Positions 21,753-33,117 are shown, numbered from the stretch's first letter. The stretch: 64,000 bases of DNA from Blastococcus sp. HT6-4 (GCF_039679125.1 NZ_CP155551.1:1-64000), one strand, 5' to 3'. Notes: generated by a model from the sequence alone, not told the origin. Numbers and translations: made by a program.

Positions 21753-22502
21753 GTGCCCCGCTCGTCCCCGTCCGGCCGGCGCCCGTCCGCCTGGGGTGCG
21801 CTGGTCCCGGTCGTCGCGCTGGCGGCCGGCCTGCTGTTCGCCACGTCCGGGCGGACGGCGCAGGGCAGCGATCTCCGCGCGGGCGAGGTCACCGAGCTGT
21901 CGGAGCTGATCGAGGAGCGCGACTCCGCCGTCGCCCGGCAGGAGCGGCAGGTCGCCGAGCTGCAGGAGCGCGTCCAGCTGCTCACCGAGGAGGTCGCGAC
22001 GCGGGACGACGCCGTCGCCGCCGCCCAGGCCGTCGGTGCCGCGAGCGCCCCCGGTGCGGGCCTCACCCCCGTCTCGGGCTCCGGAGTGGTCATCACCCTC
22101 GACGACGCCCCCCAGCGGTCCGACGGCAGCCTGCCCGGGAACGCCCGGCCGGACGACCTCGTCATCCACCAGAGCGACGTCCAGGCGGTCGTGAACGCCG
22201 TCTGGGCGGCCGGCGCCGACGGCGTCGCGATCATGGACCAGCGGCTCATCTCCACGAGCGCGGTCCGCTGCGTGGGGAACACGCTCCTGCTGCAGGGGCG
22301 CACCTACTCCCCGCCGTTCGTGGTGACGGCGGTCGCCGACGCGGACGCGGTCGAGGCCGCGCTCGCCGCCTCCCCCCAGGTCGCGGTGTTCCAGCAGGCG
22401 GTGGACGCCTTCGGTCTCACGTTCGAGGTACGCGAGCGGCCCGCGGTGACCCTCCCGGCCTACGATGGCGGCCTGACCCTGCAGTACGCCTCCGCGGGCT
22501 GA
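21753..22502 (+). CDS. DUF881 family coiled-coil membrane protein
   Basis: The product is 249 residues. An N-terminal membrane anchor (WGALVPVVALAAGLLFATS) is followed by a coiled coil (ELSELIEERDSAVARQERQVAELQERVQLL, about 50-90) and then the DUF881 fold (GVVITLDDAPQ, NDLVIHQSDVQAVVNAVWAAGADGVAIMDQRLISTSAVRCVGNTLLLQGR with small variations). The family is common near cell-division genes in Gram-positive bacteria and its function is unknown. GTG 21753 has a strong GAGGAGG at 21741-21747. GTG 21702 in the same frame is less likely. pabA follows 71 bases later. Confidence 0.88.
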   Translation: MPRSSPSGRRPSAWGALVPVVALAAGLLFATSGRTAQGSDLRAGEVTELSELIEERDSAVARQERQVAELQERVQLLTEEVATRDDAVAAAQAVGAASAPGAGLTPVSGSGVVITLDDAPQRSDGSLPGNARPDDLVIHQSDVQAVVNAVWAAGADGVAIMDQRLISTSAVRCVGNTLLLQGRTYSPPFVVTAVADADAVEAALAASPQVAVFQQAVDAFGLTFEVRERPAVTLPAYDGGLTLQYASAG

Positions 22503-22573
22503 GCGTCCGGACGGGCGCCCGGTGCGGGGCCCTGCGACCGCCAGCACCCTGCAGCGAGGAGCGACCGACCGCG

Positions 22574-23233
22574 ATGACCGCCGCCGACCGTCCGGTCCTC
22601 GTCGTCGACAACTTCGACAGCTTCGTCTACAACCTCGTCCAGTACCTGGGACAGCTGGGTGTCCGCTGCGTCGTGCGGCGCAACGACGCCGTCACCGTCG
22701 ACGAACTGCCCGATCTCGATGTCGCGGGTGTCCTGCTCTCCCCCGGCCCCGGTACGCCCGCCGGGGCGGGGGTCACCGTGCCGATGGTGCGGGCCGCCGC
22801 CGACCACGACATCCCGGTGCTCGGTGTCTGCCTGGGCCACCAGGCCATCGCCGAGGCCTTCGGGGCCGAGGTGGTCCGGGCCCCGGAGCTGCTGCACGGG
22901 AAGACCAGCCAGGTGGTCCACGAGGGCCACGGGGTGCTCGCCGGCCTGCCGTCGCCGTTCACCGCGACCCGCTACCACTCCCTCGCCGTCGACCCGGCCA
23001 CCGTGCCCGACGAGCTGGAGGTCACCGGCCACACGCCCTCCGGGCTGGTCATGGCGCTACGCCACCGCGAGCTGCCCCTGGAGGGCGTGCAGTTCCACCC
23101 CGAGTCGGTGCTCACCGAGGGTGGGCACCGGATGCTGGCCACCTGGCTCGCCGCCTGCGGTCTCGCCCCCGACGAGTCGGTCGTGGCCGCGGCCACCGCG
23201 GCGGCGGAACGGCTGTCCTCCGCGACCGCCTGA
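22574..23233 (+). CDS. pabA: Glutamine amidotransferase, anthranilate/aminodeoxychorismate synthase component II
   Basis: The 219-residue class I glutamine amidotransferase supplies ammonia for anthranilate (tryptophan) or aminodeoxychorismate (folate) synthesis. It has the N-terminal VLVVDNFDSFVYNLVQYL, the oxyanion region LLSPGPGTP, nucleophile Cys86 in VLGVCLGHQA, and the His-Glu pair in GVQFHPESVLTEGG near 176. No synthase component I is adjacent, so pabA versus trpG is undecided; the equivalent gene beside pknB in Mycobacterium is annotated as trpG/pabA. GAGGAGCGACC precedes the ATG. It ends at a perfect bidirectional terminator. Confidence 0.9.
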   Translation: MTAADRPVLVVDNFDSFVYNLVQYLGQLGVRCVVRRNDAVTVDELPDLDVAGVLLSPGPGTPAGAGVTVPMVRAAADHDIPVLGVCLGHQAIAEAFGAEVVRAPELLHGKTSQVVHEGHGVLAGLPSPFTATRYHSLAVDPATVPDELEVTGHTPSGLVMALRHRELPLEGVQFHPESVLTEGGHRMLATWLAACGLAPDESVVAAATAAAERLSSATA

Positions 23234-23240
23234 CCGGCCC

Positions 23241-23293
23241 GCACGACGACGAAGGGCTCCTCCCGGATCGGGAGGAGCCCTTCGTCGTCGTGC
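23241..23293. terminator. Perfect 25-bp bidirectional terminator pabA / pknB
   Basis: The 25-base arms 23241-23265 and 23269-23293 are perfectly complementary with a 3-base loop (GAT). The core is GGGCTCCTCCCG/CGGGAGGAGCCC. It sits 7 bases after the pabA stop and 4 bases beyond the pknB stop on the other strand, so it can serve both convergent genes. Confidence 0.85.
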
Positions 23294-23297
23294 GTCG

Positions 23298-25223
23298 TCA
23301 GTCGGACTCGTCCTCGATCTCTGTGCCGGGTCCGGGGTTCAGCAGGACGGTGATCTGGGTGTCCGGCGACTGGGCGGTCCCGGCCTGGGGCTCCGTGCCG
23401 ATCACCTGGTTGGGTCCCACGCCCGGGTCGGGGACGTCGCTGTCCACGAACTGGACGCTCGAGAAGCCGGCGGACCGGAGGTTGGCCTCCGCGGCGGCGG
23501 GCGACTGCCCCCGGACGTTCGGCACGGTGATCTGACCGACCCCGCCGGAGACCTGCAGGACGATGCGCGTGCCGGTCGAGGCGGAGCTGCCCGGGCCCGG
23601 GGTCGTGCCGATGACCGTGCCGGCCGGCTCCGCGGAGTCGACCTCCTCGACGGTGATCTGGGCCTCGGTGAAGCCGGCGTCGGTCAGCGCCGCCACGGCC
23701 TCGGCCTGCGTCCGGCCGGTGACGTCGGGCAGGTCGACCGTCCCCGTCGACAGGCCCAGGGTGACCGTCCCGTCGGGCGACACCGTCTCGCCCACCGCCG
23801 GCTCGACGGAGGCGACGCTGCCCTCGTCCTCGAGGGAGTCCACCTGCTCGGTGTCGACGCTGCCGGTGAACCCGGCCCGCTGCAGGGCCTCCCGGGCCTG
23901 CTGCTCGGTGAACCCGATGAGGCTGGGCACGGTGATGCTGTCCGGCGCGACACCCACCACGAGGTCGACCTGGGTGCCCTCCTCGACCTGGGCCCCACCG
24001 CCGGGCGTGGTCTCGAGCACCGTTCCCTGCTGGGCCGGGTCCGCGGTCTCGCGGTCCCCGACGGTGCCGACCTCGAGGCCGGCCTCGGTGATCGCCTGAC
24101 GGGCCTGCTCCACCGGCTGGCCGACCACCGGCGGTACCGCGACCTCCTGGACCACCGGAGGGGCGTCCTCCCCGCCGTTCAGCGCGATCGCGGCGGCGAT
24201 GGCACCACCGAGCAGCAGGACGGCGACGACGGCGACGATCGCGATGATCCGGCGCTTGCGGCGCCGGGCCTGGTCCTCGTCGTCCCAGTCGTCGTCACCG
24301 TAGCCGCTGGCGTAGCCCCCCACGGGAGCGCCGATGACGGCGGTCTTCTCCGCGTCGCCCATGACCGGCGTCGCCTCGACCCGCTGCCCGGCCAGGGCCC
24401 GCAGCAGGTCGTTGCGCATCTCGGCGGCCGACTGGTAGCGGTTGGCGGGGTTCTTGCTCATCGCCTTGAGCAGGATGGCGTCGAGCTCCGGGGGCACGTC
24501 GGGGTTGATCGACGACGGCAGCCGCGGGTCCTCCCGCACGTGCTGGTAGGCCACCGACACCGGCGAGTCACCGGTGAACGGCGGTGCGCCGGTGACCAGC
24601 TCGTAGAGCAGGCAGCCCAGCGAGTAGACGTCGGAGCGGGCGTCCACGCCCTCGCCGCGCGCCTGCTCGGGGGAGAGGTACTGGGCGGTCCCTATCACCG
24701 CCGCCGTGGAGGTCATCGTGGCCGCCGAGTCCGACACCGCCCGGGCGATGCCGAAGTCCATGACCTTGACTGTGCCCTGCGGCGTAATCATCACGTTCCC
24801 GGGCTTCACGTCCCGGTGCACGATGCCGTTGCGGTGGCTGAAGTCCAGCGCGCCGCTGATGTCCGCGGCCAGGCTCATGGCCCGCTCGATCGGCAGCCGG
24901 CCCTCCCGGCGCAGGACGTCGCGCAGGGTCTCGCCCTCGACGTACTCCATGACGATGTACGGGGTGGCGCCGGTGGGGGTGCGGTCCTCGCCGGTGTCGT
25001 AGACGGCGACGATCGCCGGGTGGTTGAGGGAGGCCGAGGCCTGGGCCTCGCGGCGGAAGCGCACCTGGAAGGACGGGTCACGGGCCAGGTCGTGCCGGAG
25101 CACCTTGACCGCGACCTCGCGGCCGAGCCGTAGATCGCGGCCGTGGTGGACCTCGGCCATGCCGCCGCGGCCCAGCACACCGCCGATCTCGTACCGCTCA
25201 CCGAGCACCTGCGGCGTGGTCAT
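23298..25223 (-). CDS. pknB: Ser/Thr protein kinase PknB with four PASTA domains
   Basis: PknB is the membrane kinase that controls cell-wall growth and division in Actinobacteria. Of 641 residues, 1-280 are the kinase: Gly loop GRGGMAEV (18-25), Lys40, catalytic Asp138 in HRDVKPGN, DFG, and an activation loop with TMTSTAAVIGTAQYLSPEQ. One membrane helix lies near 330-352 (IIAIVAVVAVLLLGGAIAAAIAL). Four extracellular PASTA repeats follow to the C-terminus and probably bind muropeptides. Lys40 and Asp138 fall at the same numbers as in mycobacterial PknB. It ends the reverse-strand fhaA-to-pknB block, separated from pknA by 142 bases. Confidence 0.97.
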   Translation of the reverse strand: MTTPQVLGERYEIGGVLGRGGMAEVHHGRDLRLGREVAVKVLRHDLARDPSFQVRFRREAQASASLNHPAIVAVYDTGEDRTPTGATPYIVMEYVEGETLRDVLRREGRLPIERAMSLAADISGALDFSHRNGIVHRDVKPGNVMITPQGTVKVMDFGIARAVSDSAATMTSTAAVIGTAQYLSPEQARGEGVDARSDVYSLGCLLYELVTGAPPFTGDSPVSVAYQHVREDPRLPSSINPDVPPELDAILLKAMSKNPANRYQSAAEMRNDLLRALAGQRVEATPVMGDAEKTAVIGAPVGGYASGYGDDDWDDEDQARRRKRRIIAIVAVVAVLLLGGAIAAAIALNGGEDAPPVVQEVAVPPVVGQPVEQARQAITEAGLEVGTVGDRETADPAQQGTVLETTPGGGAQVEEGTQVDLVVGVAPDSITVPSLIGFTEQQAREALQRAGFTGSVDTEQVDSLEDEGSVASVEPAVGETVSPDGTVTLGLSTGTVDLPDVTGRTQAEAVAALTDAGFTEAQITVEEVDSAEPAGTVIGTTPGPGSSASTGTRIVLQVSGGVGQITVPNVRGQSPAAAEANLRSAGFSSVQFVDSDVPDPGVGPNQVIGTEPQAGTAQSPDTQITVLLNPGPGTEIEDESD

Positions 25224-25365
25224 CGACGGTCCTCTCGGGCGGTTCGGTACAGCCTCCGCGGGCCAGTGGTGCGGAGTCCTCTGGCGGCGGTCGCCGCGCG
25301 CAGGGAGCCGCAGGCGAGCCTAACCGCAGGCGCTGCGGGAGAGCGGGAAGCGGGGACCTTCCGCC

Positions 25366-27152
<1,787 letters not shown>

Positions 27153-27153
<1 letters not shown>

Positions 27154-28598
27154 CAGCCGCCCTGCCCCTCGAAGTAGGCCGCCATGACGTCGCCGGCGAT
27201 GGGGGCGGAGAGGTCGCCACCGGTGCTGCCGCCGTTGGCGATGAAGACGGCGACGGCGATCTGCGGGTCGTCGGCCGGCGCGAAGCCCATGAACCAGTTG
27301 TGGTCGGGGACGTCGGGCCGGACCTGCGCGGTGCCGGTCTTGCCGGCGACCTCCATGCCGGGGAGGCGGGCGGCGCGACCGGACCCGCGCGCCACCACGC
27401 TGACCATCATCTCGGTGAGCTGGTCGGCCACCTCGGCCGAGATCGGCTCGCGCAGCACCTCGGGGTCGGTCTCGTCGAGCACCGAGAGGTCCGGCGCGCG
27501 CAGCTCGTCGACCAGGTAGGGCGTCATCTGGACGCCGTCGTTCGCGACCGTCGCGGCCACGAGCGCGGCCTGCAGCACCGTCATCCGGACGTCCCGCTGG
27601 CCGATGGAGGTCTGGGCGAGGGCGGCGTCGTCGATGATGTCGCCGACGGTGCTCCGGGCCACGTCGAGCGGGATGTCGAGCCCTTCGTCGTCGAGGCCGA
27701 AGGCCTCGGCCATGTCGCGGACCGCCTCCTCGCCCAGGTCGATGCCGAGCTGGGCGAAGGCGGTGTTGCAGGAGATGGTCAGGGCGTCGATCAGCGACTG
27801 CTCACCGCTGGGGCTGCACGCCGAGCCACCGAAGTTGGGGATCACCCGGCTGCTGTTGGGGAGGGGCAGCTCGCGGGGGGCCGGCACGACGGTCTCCGGC
27901 GTCAGCCCGTCCTCCAGGGCGGCGGCCGCGACGATCACCTTGAACAGCGAGCCGACCTGGTAGTTGTCCTCGATCGCGCGGTTCACCCGCGGGTCCGGGT
28001 CCTGGGCCGTGATCGCCTCCATCGCGGTCCGGATCGCCTCGGGGTCGTGGCTGGCGAGCAGGCCGGGGTCGTAGGTGGGCGTGCTGGCCATGCCCAGGAT
28101 CGCGCCGGTGTCCGGGTCGAGGGCGACGACCGCGCCGGTGCGGCCCTCCAGGCCGGCCATCGCCGCCGCCTGGACCGCCGGGTCGAGGGTCAGGACGACG
28201 TCGCCGCCGGCCGGGTCGCGCCCGGTGAACAGGTCGGCGATGCGGCGGACGAACAACCGGTCGTCCTCGCCGGAGAGGACGTCGTCCATGGCGTCCTCGA
28301 GCTTGGTGTTGCCGTAGATCAGCGAGTGGTACCCGGTGACCGGCGCGTAGAGCGGCCCCTGCGGATAGGTGCGCAGGTAGGTCAGCCGCCCGTCGGTGGG
28401 CACCGACATCGCGACCTCGGTCCCGTCGACGATGATCGAGCCGCGCTCCCGGTCGTAGGTCTCGGCCAGCACCCGGGTGTTGCGGTCGTTCTGGCGCAGC
28501 GACTCGGAGCGCACGACCTGGATGATGTTCACGTTGATGATCAGCAGCGTGAACAGGACGAGCACGCTGATGGCGACCCGGCGCAGGGGGGCGTTCAC
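27153..28598 (-). CDS. pbpA: Penicillin-binding protein A (class B transpeptidase)
   Basis: PbpA is a monofunctional transpeptidase that cross-links peptidoglycan with its RodA/FtsW partner. The 481-residue protein has an N-terminal membrane anchor (VAISVLVLFTLLIINVNIIQVV, 8-29). Penicillin-binding motifs are S217-x-x-K220 (YQVGSLFK), S276-C-N278, and K420-T-G (AGKTGTAQ). GTG 28598 overlaps the rodA stop by 4 bases. In Mycobacterium this protein is a substrate of PknB, encoded two genes downstream here. The usual YPPGSTFK is changed to YQVGSLFK but the catalytic residues are kept. Confidence 0.96.
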
Positions 28599-30001
28599 GG
28601 CCGCACCACCTCCGTGGGAGCGTCGCCGAGCCGCTGCGGCGTGGCGTGCGGCGTCGCCGGCCGGCGGGCCGCGTCGCTGATCCGCATCAGCAGCGCGACC
28701 AGCACGAAGTTGGCGACCAGCGACGATCCCCCGTAGGCCAGGAACGGGGTGGTCAGCCCGGTCAGTGGCAGCAGGCCGGTCACGCCGCCCAGGACGACGA
28801 ACACCTGCCAGGCGACGGCGAACGCCAGCCCGGCGGCCAGGAGCTTGCCGAACGCGTCGCGCACGACCAGCGAGCTGCGCAGCCCGCGCTCGACCAGGAT
28901 CAGGTAGACCACGATCACGGCCACCAGGCCGAACAGGCCGAGCTCCTCGCCGACGGCGGCGGCGATGAAGTCGCTCTTGGCGATGGGCACCTGGTCGGGG
29001 CGGCCGCCGCCGAGCCCGGCGCCGAACAGGCCGCCGGTGCCGAGGCCGAACAACGACTGCACCAGCTGGTAGCCCGCGCCGTCGATGTAGGCGAACGGGT
29101 CCAGCCAGGTGTCCACGCGGGCGCGGACGTGGCCGAAGATCTGGTAGGAGATCAGCGCGCCGCCGGCGAACAGCGTGAGGCCGATGAACAGCCAGCTCGC
29201 CCGCTCGGTGGCCACGTAGAGCATCACCACGAAGATCCCGAACAGCAGCAGCGAGCTGCCCAGGTCGCGCTCGAAGACGAGCACCAGGATGGACAGCACC
29301 CAGGCCAGCAGCACCGGCCCAAGGTCGCGGCCCCGCGGCAGCTCCAGGCCGGCGACCTTCTTGCTGGCCAGCGCCAGGACGTCGCGCTTGTCGACCAGGT
29401 AGGCGGCGAAGAAGACGACCAGGCAGATCTTGGCGAACTCCCCGGGCTGGATGGAGAAGCCGGCGACGCGGATCCAGATCTTGGCGCCGTTGACCTCCGA
29501 GATCGAGGCGGGGAGGAAGGCCGGCAGCGCGAGCAGGACGATGCCCAGCAGCGCCAGGGTGTACGCGAAGCGGGAGAGCGTGCGGTGGTCGCGGACCACG
29601 ACGAGGACCGCGACGAACAGGGCCACCCCTAGCGTGGCCCAGATCAGCTGGACCGGGGCGTCCTCACGGGTGACCGTGCTGCCGACCTGCCCGGCGGCCA
29701 GGTCGAGCCGGTGGATGACCGCCAGACCCAGGCCGACCAGGAGGGCGACCGCGGGCAGCAGCAGCGGGTCGGCGTAGGACGCCCACTTCCGGACGACGAG
29801 GTGTGCGACCACCCACAGCGCGGTGATCCAGACGCTGAACCCGGCCATCTCCGGGCGCAGCGCGCCGGTGACGGTGAGGTCGACGATCATCTGCGCGACG
29901 ACGGTGATCAGGACGGCGAACGCGAGCAGCGCGGCCTCGGTGCCCCGCCGGGTGGGGGTGTCGGCCGCGGCGGCGCGGGGATCGACGACGGGGGCGGCCA
30001 T
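28595..30001 (-). CDS. rodA: Lipid II polymerase of the RodA/FtsW family
   Basis: The 468-residue SEDS-family membrane protein polymerises lipid II into glycan strands and works with a class B PBP, here PbpA. It has about ten to twelve membrane helices and the family motifs QPGEFAKICLVVFFAAYL, VFERDLGSSLLLFGIFVVMLYVATER, and the C-terminal LLPLTGLTTPFLAYGGSSLVANFVLVALLMRISD. ATG 30001 shares one base with the pstP stop; a longer upstream extension in frame overlaps pstP and lacks homology. Identification is certain; RodA rather than FtsW follows from the operon. Confidence 0.95.
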   Translation of the reverse strand: MAAPVVDPRAAAADTPTRRGTEAALLAFAVLITVVAQMIVDLTVTGALRPEMAGFSVWITALWVVAHLVVRKWASYADPLLLPAVALLVGLGLAVIHRLDLAAGQVGSTVTREDAPVQLIWATLGVALFVAVLVVVRDHRTLSRFAYTLALLGIVLLALPAFLPASISEVNGAKIWIRVAGFSIQPGEFAKICLVVFFAAYLVDKRDVLALASKKVAGLELPRGRDLGPVLLAWVLSILVLVFERDLGSSLLLFGIFVVMLYVATERASWLFIGLTLFAGGALISYQIFGHVRARVDTWLDPFAYIDGAGYQLVQSLFGLGTGGLFGAGLGGGRPDQVPIAKSDFIAAAVGEELGLFGLVAVIVVYLILVERGLRSSLVVRDAFGKLLAAGLAFAVAWQVFVVLGGVTGLLPLTGLTTPFLAYGGSSLVANFVLVALLMRISDAARRPATPHATPQRLGDAPTEVVRP

Positions 30002-31419
30002 CAGCCGGCCTCCCGGCAGTTCACCCCCGGCACGGACGACGAGGTCGTCCGGGCCGACGCCGCGTCCGTCGTCTCCTCGGTCAGCGGGGCCTCGGGGAGG
30101 GCCGGCTCGCCGGGGACGGCGTCCTGCGCGGTGGTGGGCGTCGCCGGTGGCGTGGACACCGCCGGGTCGGCGGTGTCGGGGGCGGTGGTGTCCGCGTCGA
30201 TGCTGCGGCACAGGGGCAGCCGCTGGTCGCGCAGCGCCGCGAGGATCCGGTCGGCGTGACCGGAGTCGTCGGCGGTGATGCTGTCCTGCACCCGGCTGCG
30301 GGCCGCCGGGGTCAGGTCGGAGACCGCGAGGTCGGTGCCGCGGTCGAGCCGGTAGAAGTCCAGGCCGAGGACGGAAGCGTCCAACCCCCGGAAGACGGCG
30401 ACCTGCTGGTCGTCACCGCTGCCGTTGACGCCCACGAACCAGTGGTCGAGCGCCCACACGTACGTACCGATCGCCCCCGCCACCAGCACGGTGAGAAGGG
30501 CCCCCGCCACCAGGAGGACTCGTAGCGGGCGGCGGCGGGCGGAGGGGCCGCCGCCCGTCGGCAGTGTGGGTGGCGGCGGGGGAGGAGGACCGGGATCGGC
30601 GAGCGCGGCCCGGCCGGCGGCGGACCGCGGGTCGACCTGGCGCTGCCCGACGTTGTCACCGGCAGCGCCGTCGACGACCGGATCGAAGCGCCCGTTGCCA
30701 CCGGTGTCCTCGAGGACGTCGGCGACGATCACGGTGATGTTGTCCGGGCCGCCGCTGCGCAGGGCCAGCTCGATCAGCCGGTCGGCGGTGGCCTCCGGGT
30801 CGGGGTCCTTGAGGGCGTCGGCCAGGGTCTCCTCGCTGACGACGCCGGACAGCCCGTCGGAGCACAGCAGGTACCGGTCGCCGGCGCGTGCCTCGCGCAT
30901 CGAGAGGTCCGGCTCGACGTCCTGGCCGTTGAGCGCGCGCAGCAGGAGCGACCGCTGCGGGTGGTGGTTGGCCTCCTCGGGCGTGATCCGGCCGTCGTCG
31001 ATCAGCGTCTGCACGAAGGTGTCGTCGTGGGTGATCTGGGAGAACTCGCCGTCGCGCAGCAGGTAGGCGCGGGAGTCGCCGACGTGGCACAGCGCCAGCC
31101 GGCCACCGGCGAACAGGATGGCGGTGAGCGTGGTGCCCATGCCCTCCAGCTGGGGCGATTCGCGGATCACCTCGCGCAGGTGCTCGCTGCCCTCGTGCAC
31201 CGCGGCGCGCAGCGCCTGCAGCATGTCGCCGGACGGCGCGTCGTCGTCGAGGTGCTCGAGCGCGGCGATCACGACCTTGCTCGCCACGTCACCGGCGGCG
31301 TGGCCGCCCATGCCGTCGGCCACGGCCAGCAGCCGGGGCCCGGCGTAGACCGAGTCCTGGTTGTTGCCGCGGATGAGGCCGCGGTCGGAGCGCGCGGCGT
31401 AGCGGAGAACCAGGGTCAC
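30001..31419 (-). CDS. pstP: PP2C-type Ser/Thr protein phosphatase PstP
   Basis: PstP dephosphorylates PknA, PknB and their substrates. The 472-residue protein has a cytoplasmic PP2C domain (1-240) with metal-binding motifs RGNNQDSV, VADGMGGHAAGDVAS, GDSRAYLLRDG, LCSDGLSG and GGPDNITVIV. A Pro-rich linker, one membrane helix (LRVLLVAGALLTVLVAGAIGTYVWAL) and a Ser/Thr-rich outer domain of about 150 residues follow. GTG 31419 overlaps the fhaB stop by 4 bases (GTGA). Confidence 0.96.
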   Translation of the reverse strand: MTLVLRYAARSDRGLIRGNNQDSVYAGPRLLAVADGMGGHAAGDVASKVVIAALEHLDDDAPSGDMLQALRAAVHEGSEHLREVIRESPQLEGMGTTLTAILFAGGRLALCHVGDSRAYLLRDGEFSQITHDDTFVQTLIDDGRITPEEANHHPQRSLLLRALNGQDVEPDLSMREARAGDRYLLCSDGLSGVVSEETLADALKDPDPEATADRLIELALRSGGPDNITVIVADVLEDTGGNGRFDPVVDGAAGDNVGQRQVDPRSAAGRAALADPGPPPPPPPTLPTGGGPSARRRPLRVLLVAGALLTVLVAGAIGTYVWALDHWFVGVNGSGDDQQVAVFRGLDASVLGLDFYRLDRGTDLAVSDLTPAARSRVQDSITADDSGHADRILAALRDQRLPLCRSIDADTTAPDTADPAVSTPPATPTTAQDAVPGEPALPEAPLTEETTDAASARTTSSSVPGVNCREAG

Positions 31420-31874
31420 GAACGAAGCTCCAGTGCGGTCTGGCCGATGCGGATCGGCTGGCCGGGGCCCACCAGCAGCGGGCCCTGCACGCGCTGCTGG
31501 TCGAGGTAGGTGCCATTGGTGGATCCGAGGTCCTCGACGTACCACTGGCCGCCGCGGTTGGTGAGGCGGGCGTGCCGGGAACTGGCGAAGTCGTCGGTGA
31601 GGACCAGGGTCGAGTCGTCGGCGCGGCCGATGAGGATCGGCTGGTCACCGAGGGTGATCTTGGTGCCGCTGAGCGGCCCGGCGGTGACGACCAGCGACTT
31701 GGGGCCGCGGTTGCCGCGCTTCTTGGGGGCCGACGAACGCGGCGGCACCGACGCCACGCGCCCGGGGCGGCCGCCGAACAGGTCGGCGCGCACCACGCGG
31801 AACGCGGCGAAGATGAACAGCCACAGCAGCAGGAGGAAGCCGAAGCGGAAGATCTGCAGCACCAGCTCGCTCAC
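31416..31874 (-). CDS. fhaB: FHA domain membrane protein FhaB (FipA)
   Basis: The 152-residue protein has one N-terminal membrane helix (VLQIFRFGFLLLLWLFIFAAF, 5-25), a basic linker, and a C-terminal FHA domain that binds phosphothreonine (ILIGRADDSTLVLTDDFASSRHARL and VEDLGSTNGTYLD). In Mycobacterium FhaB/FipA links PknA phosphorylation to FtsZ and FtsQ. GTG 31874 is the start. It is coupled to pstP and lies 88 bases after fhaA. Confidence 0.95.
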   Translation of the reverse strand: MSELVLQIFRFGFLLLLWLFIFAAFRVVRADLFGGRPGRVASVPPRSSAPKKRGNRGPKSLVVTAGPLSGTKITLGDQPILIGRADDSTLVLTDDFASSRHARLTNRGGQWYVEDLGSTNGTYLDQQRVQGPLLVGPGQPIRIGQTALELRS

Positions 31875-31962
31875 GGCGCCACCGCCCGCGCAGCGCTCCG
31901 GCCGGCACCGAGGCCGGGGCCCTGCTGCCGGATCCCGTTCAGCTGCGACCGCGGAGATCCGG

Positions 31963-32799
31963 TCACGCCCCGTCCTGCCGGTAGACCAGGACCGAGTGGC
32001 CGATGCGGATGACGTCGCCGTCGCTGAGCGGCTGCCGGGTGACGCGCCGGCCGTTGACCAGCGTGCCGTTGGTCGACCCGAGGTCCTCGACGGTGGCGAC
32101 GTCCCCGTCGAGGACGACGTCGACGTGCTTGCGGCTGACCCCGGTGTCGGGGAGGCGGATGTCGGCCTCCGTGCCGCGGCCGATGACGTTGCGCCCGGTG
32201 GAGAGCTCGTGCCGCGTGCCGGGCCCGTCGACGACGAGCACGTGCGTGGTCGTCGCGCGCGAGCCGGCCCGGCCGATGACCGAGGGGTCCTGCTTGCCGG
32301 TGTCGGTGGCCATGCGGCCGCGCAACGGGGGCAGCGGGGGCAGCGGGGGCAGCGGCGGGAGCGGGGGGTGGCCGCCGACGGGGGCCGACGCCAGCGGCGG
32401 GAGGTCGGAGCGGGCGGCGGGACGGGCCGGGTCGGCGACCCGGGAGCTGACCTCGAACACGCCGGTGGTCAGCTCGTCGTCGCGCTCCAGCTCGACCGTG
32501 ACCTTGTCGAAGACCTGGTAGCCCTCGTCCTCGATGTGCTCGGTGACCATGTCGGCCAGCTCGCCGGCGAGCTGGTCGGACCACTGGCCCAGGTGCTCGA
32601 AGTCGGTCTCGCCGAGGCGCACGACGTAGACGTTGGGCGCCAGCACCCGGCCCTCGCCCAGGATGGAGCGCTGTTCGTCGGCCTCGCGCTGGAGGGCCTT
32701 CGCGATCTCGGCCGGGTGCACCTTGCCCTTGAAGAGCCGGGCGAACGCCAGGCCGACCATGCCTTCGAGCCGGCGCTCGAAGCGCTGCAGCACACCCAC
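31963..32799 (-). CDS. fhaA: FhaA: DUF3662 plus FHA domain protein
   Basis: The 278-residue protein starts with the DUF3662 domain (GVLQRFERRLEGMVGLAFARLFKGKVHPAEIAKALQREAD). A Pro/Leu-rich linker with PLPP repeats (about 145-165) and a C-terminal FHA domain (NVIGRGTEADIRLPDTGVSRKHVDVVL, VEDLGSTNGTLVNG) follow. FhaA binds phosphorylated envelope proteins such as MviN in Mycobacterium. GTG 32799 has GAGGAG six bases upstream, and GTG 32793 is an alternative. It is the first gene of the reverse-strand block, so the promoter should lie in 32800-32955. Confidence 0.95.
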   Translation of the reverse strand: MGVLQRFERRLEGMVGLAFARLFKGKVHPAEIAKALQREADEQRSILGEGRVLAPNVYVVRLGETDFEHLGQWSDQLAGELADMVTEHIEDEGYQVFDKVTVELERDDELTTGVFEVSSRVADPARPAARSDLPPLASAPVGGHPPLPPLPPLPPLPPLRGRMATDTGKQDPSVIGRAGSRATTTHVLVVDGPGTRHELSTGRNVIGRGTEADIRLPDTGVSRKHVDVVLDGDVATVEDLGSTNGTLVNGRRVTRQPLSDGDVIRIGHSVLVYRQDGA

Positions 32800-32955
32800 A
32801 GTCGCTCCTCTGCGCTCGCCGGACGTCCCATTCTGCCACCCGTGATCGTAGCCGGGTCGAGCGCGCCTGACCGCCCAGCAACTCGCGACGCCCCGCACGG
32901 TGTCCTCGGCCGGCTCCGGCCCACCCCCTGCCCCGGCCCCGTGGCCGGCGACTGC

Positions 32956-32961
32956 TATCGT
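32956..32961 (+). promoter_or_regulatory. Possible -10 element of tRNA-Leu (TATCGT)
   Basis: TATCGT lies 13 bases ahead of the mature tRNA 5' end, a sensible distance for a tRNA promoter. No convincing -35 is seen. Confidence 0.35.
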
Positions 32962-32973
32962 CTTCCCTCGCCA

Positions 32974-33059
32974 GGGCAAGTGGCGGAATGGCAGACGCGC
33001 ACGGTTCAGGTCCGTGTGTCCGAAAGGACGTGGGGGTTCAACTCCCCCCTTGCCCACCA
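32974..33059 (+). tRNA. leuT: tRNA-Leu (anticodon CAG)
   Basis: A class II tRNA with a long variable arm. The acceptor GGGCAAG pairs with CTTGCCC, followed by discriminator A and an encoded CCA (33057-33059). The anticodon stem CACGG/CCGTG encloses loop TTCAGGT with anticodon CAG, reading the abundant CTG codon. The variable arm is GTGTCCGAAAGGACGT. The T arm GGGGG-TTCAACT-CCCCC is normal. Unlike the Ile and Ala tRNAs of this window, CCA is encoded. Confidence 0.96.
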
Positions 33060-33067
33060 GACGCAGA

Positions 33068-33100
33068 GGAGCGCCGGTCCCCCACGGGGGCCGGCGCTCC
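33068..33100 (+). terminator. Terminator after tRNA-Leu
   Basis: GGAGCGCCGG at 33068-33077 pairs with CCGGCGCTCC at 33091-33100, extended inward by a CCCCC/GGGGG pairing with one bulged T. GTCGTTCC follows directly. It lies 8 bases after the tRNA. Confidence 0.75.
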
Positions 33101-33117
33101 GTCGTTCCCGGGCGGGC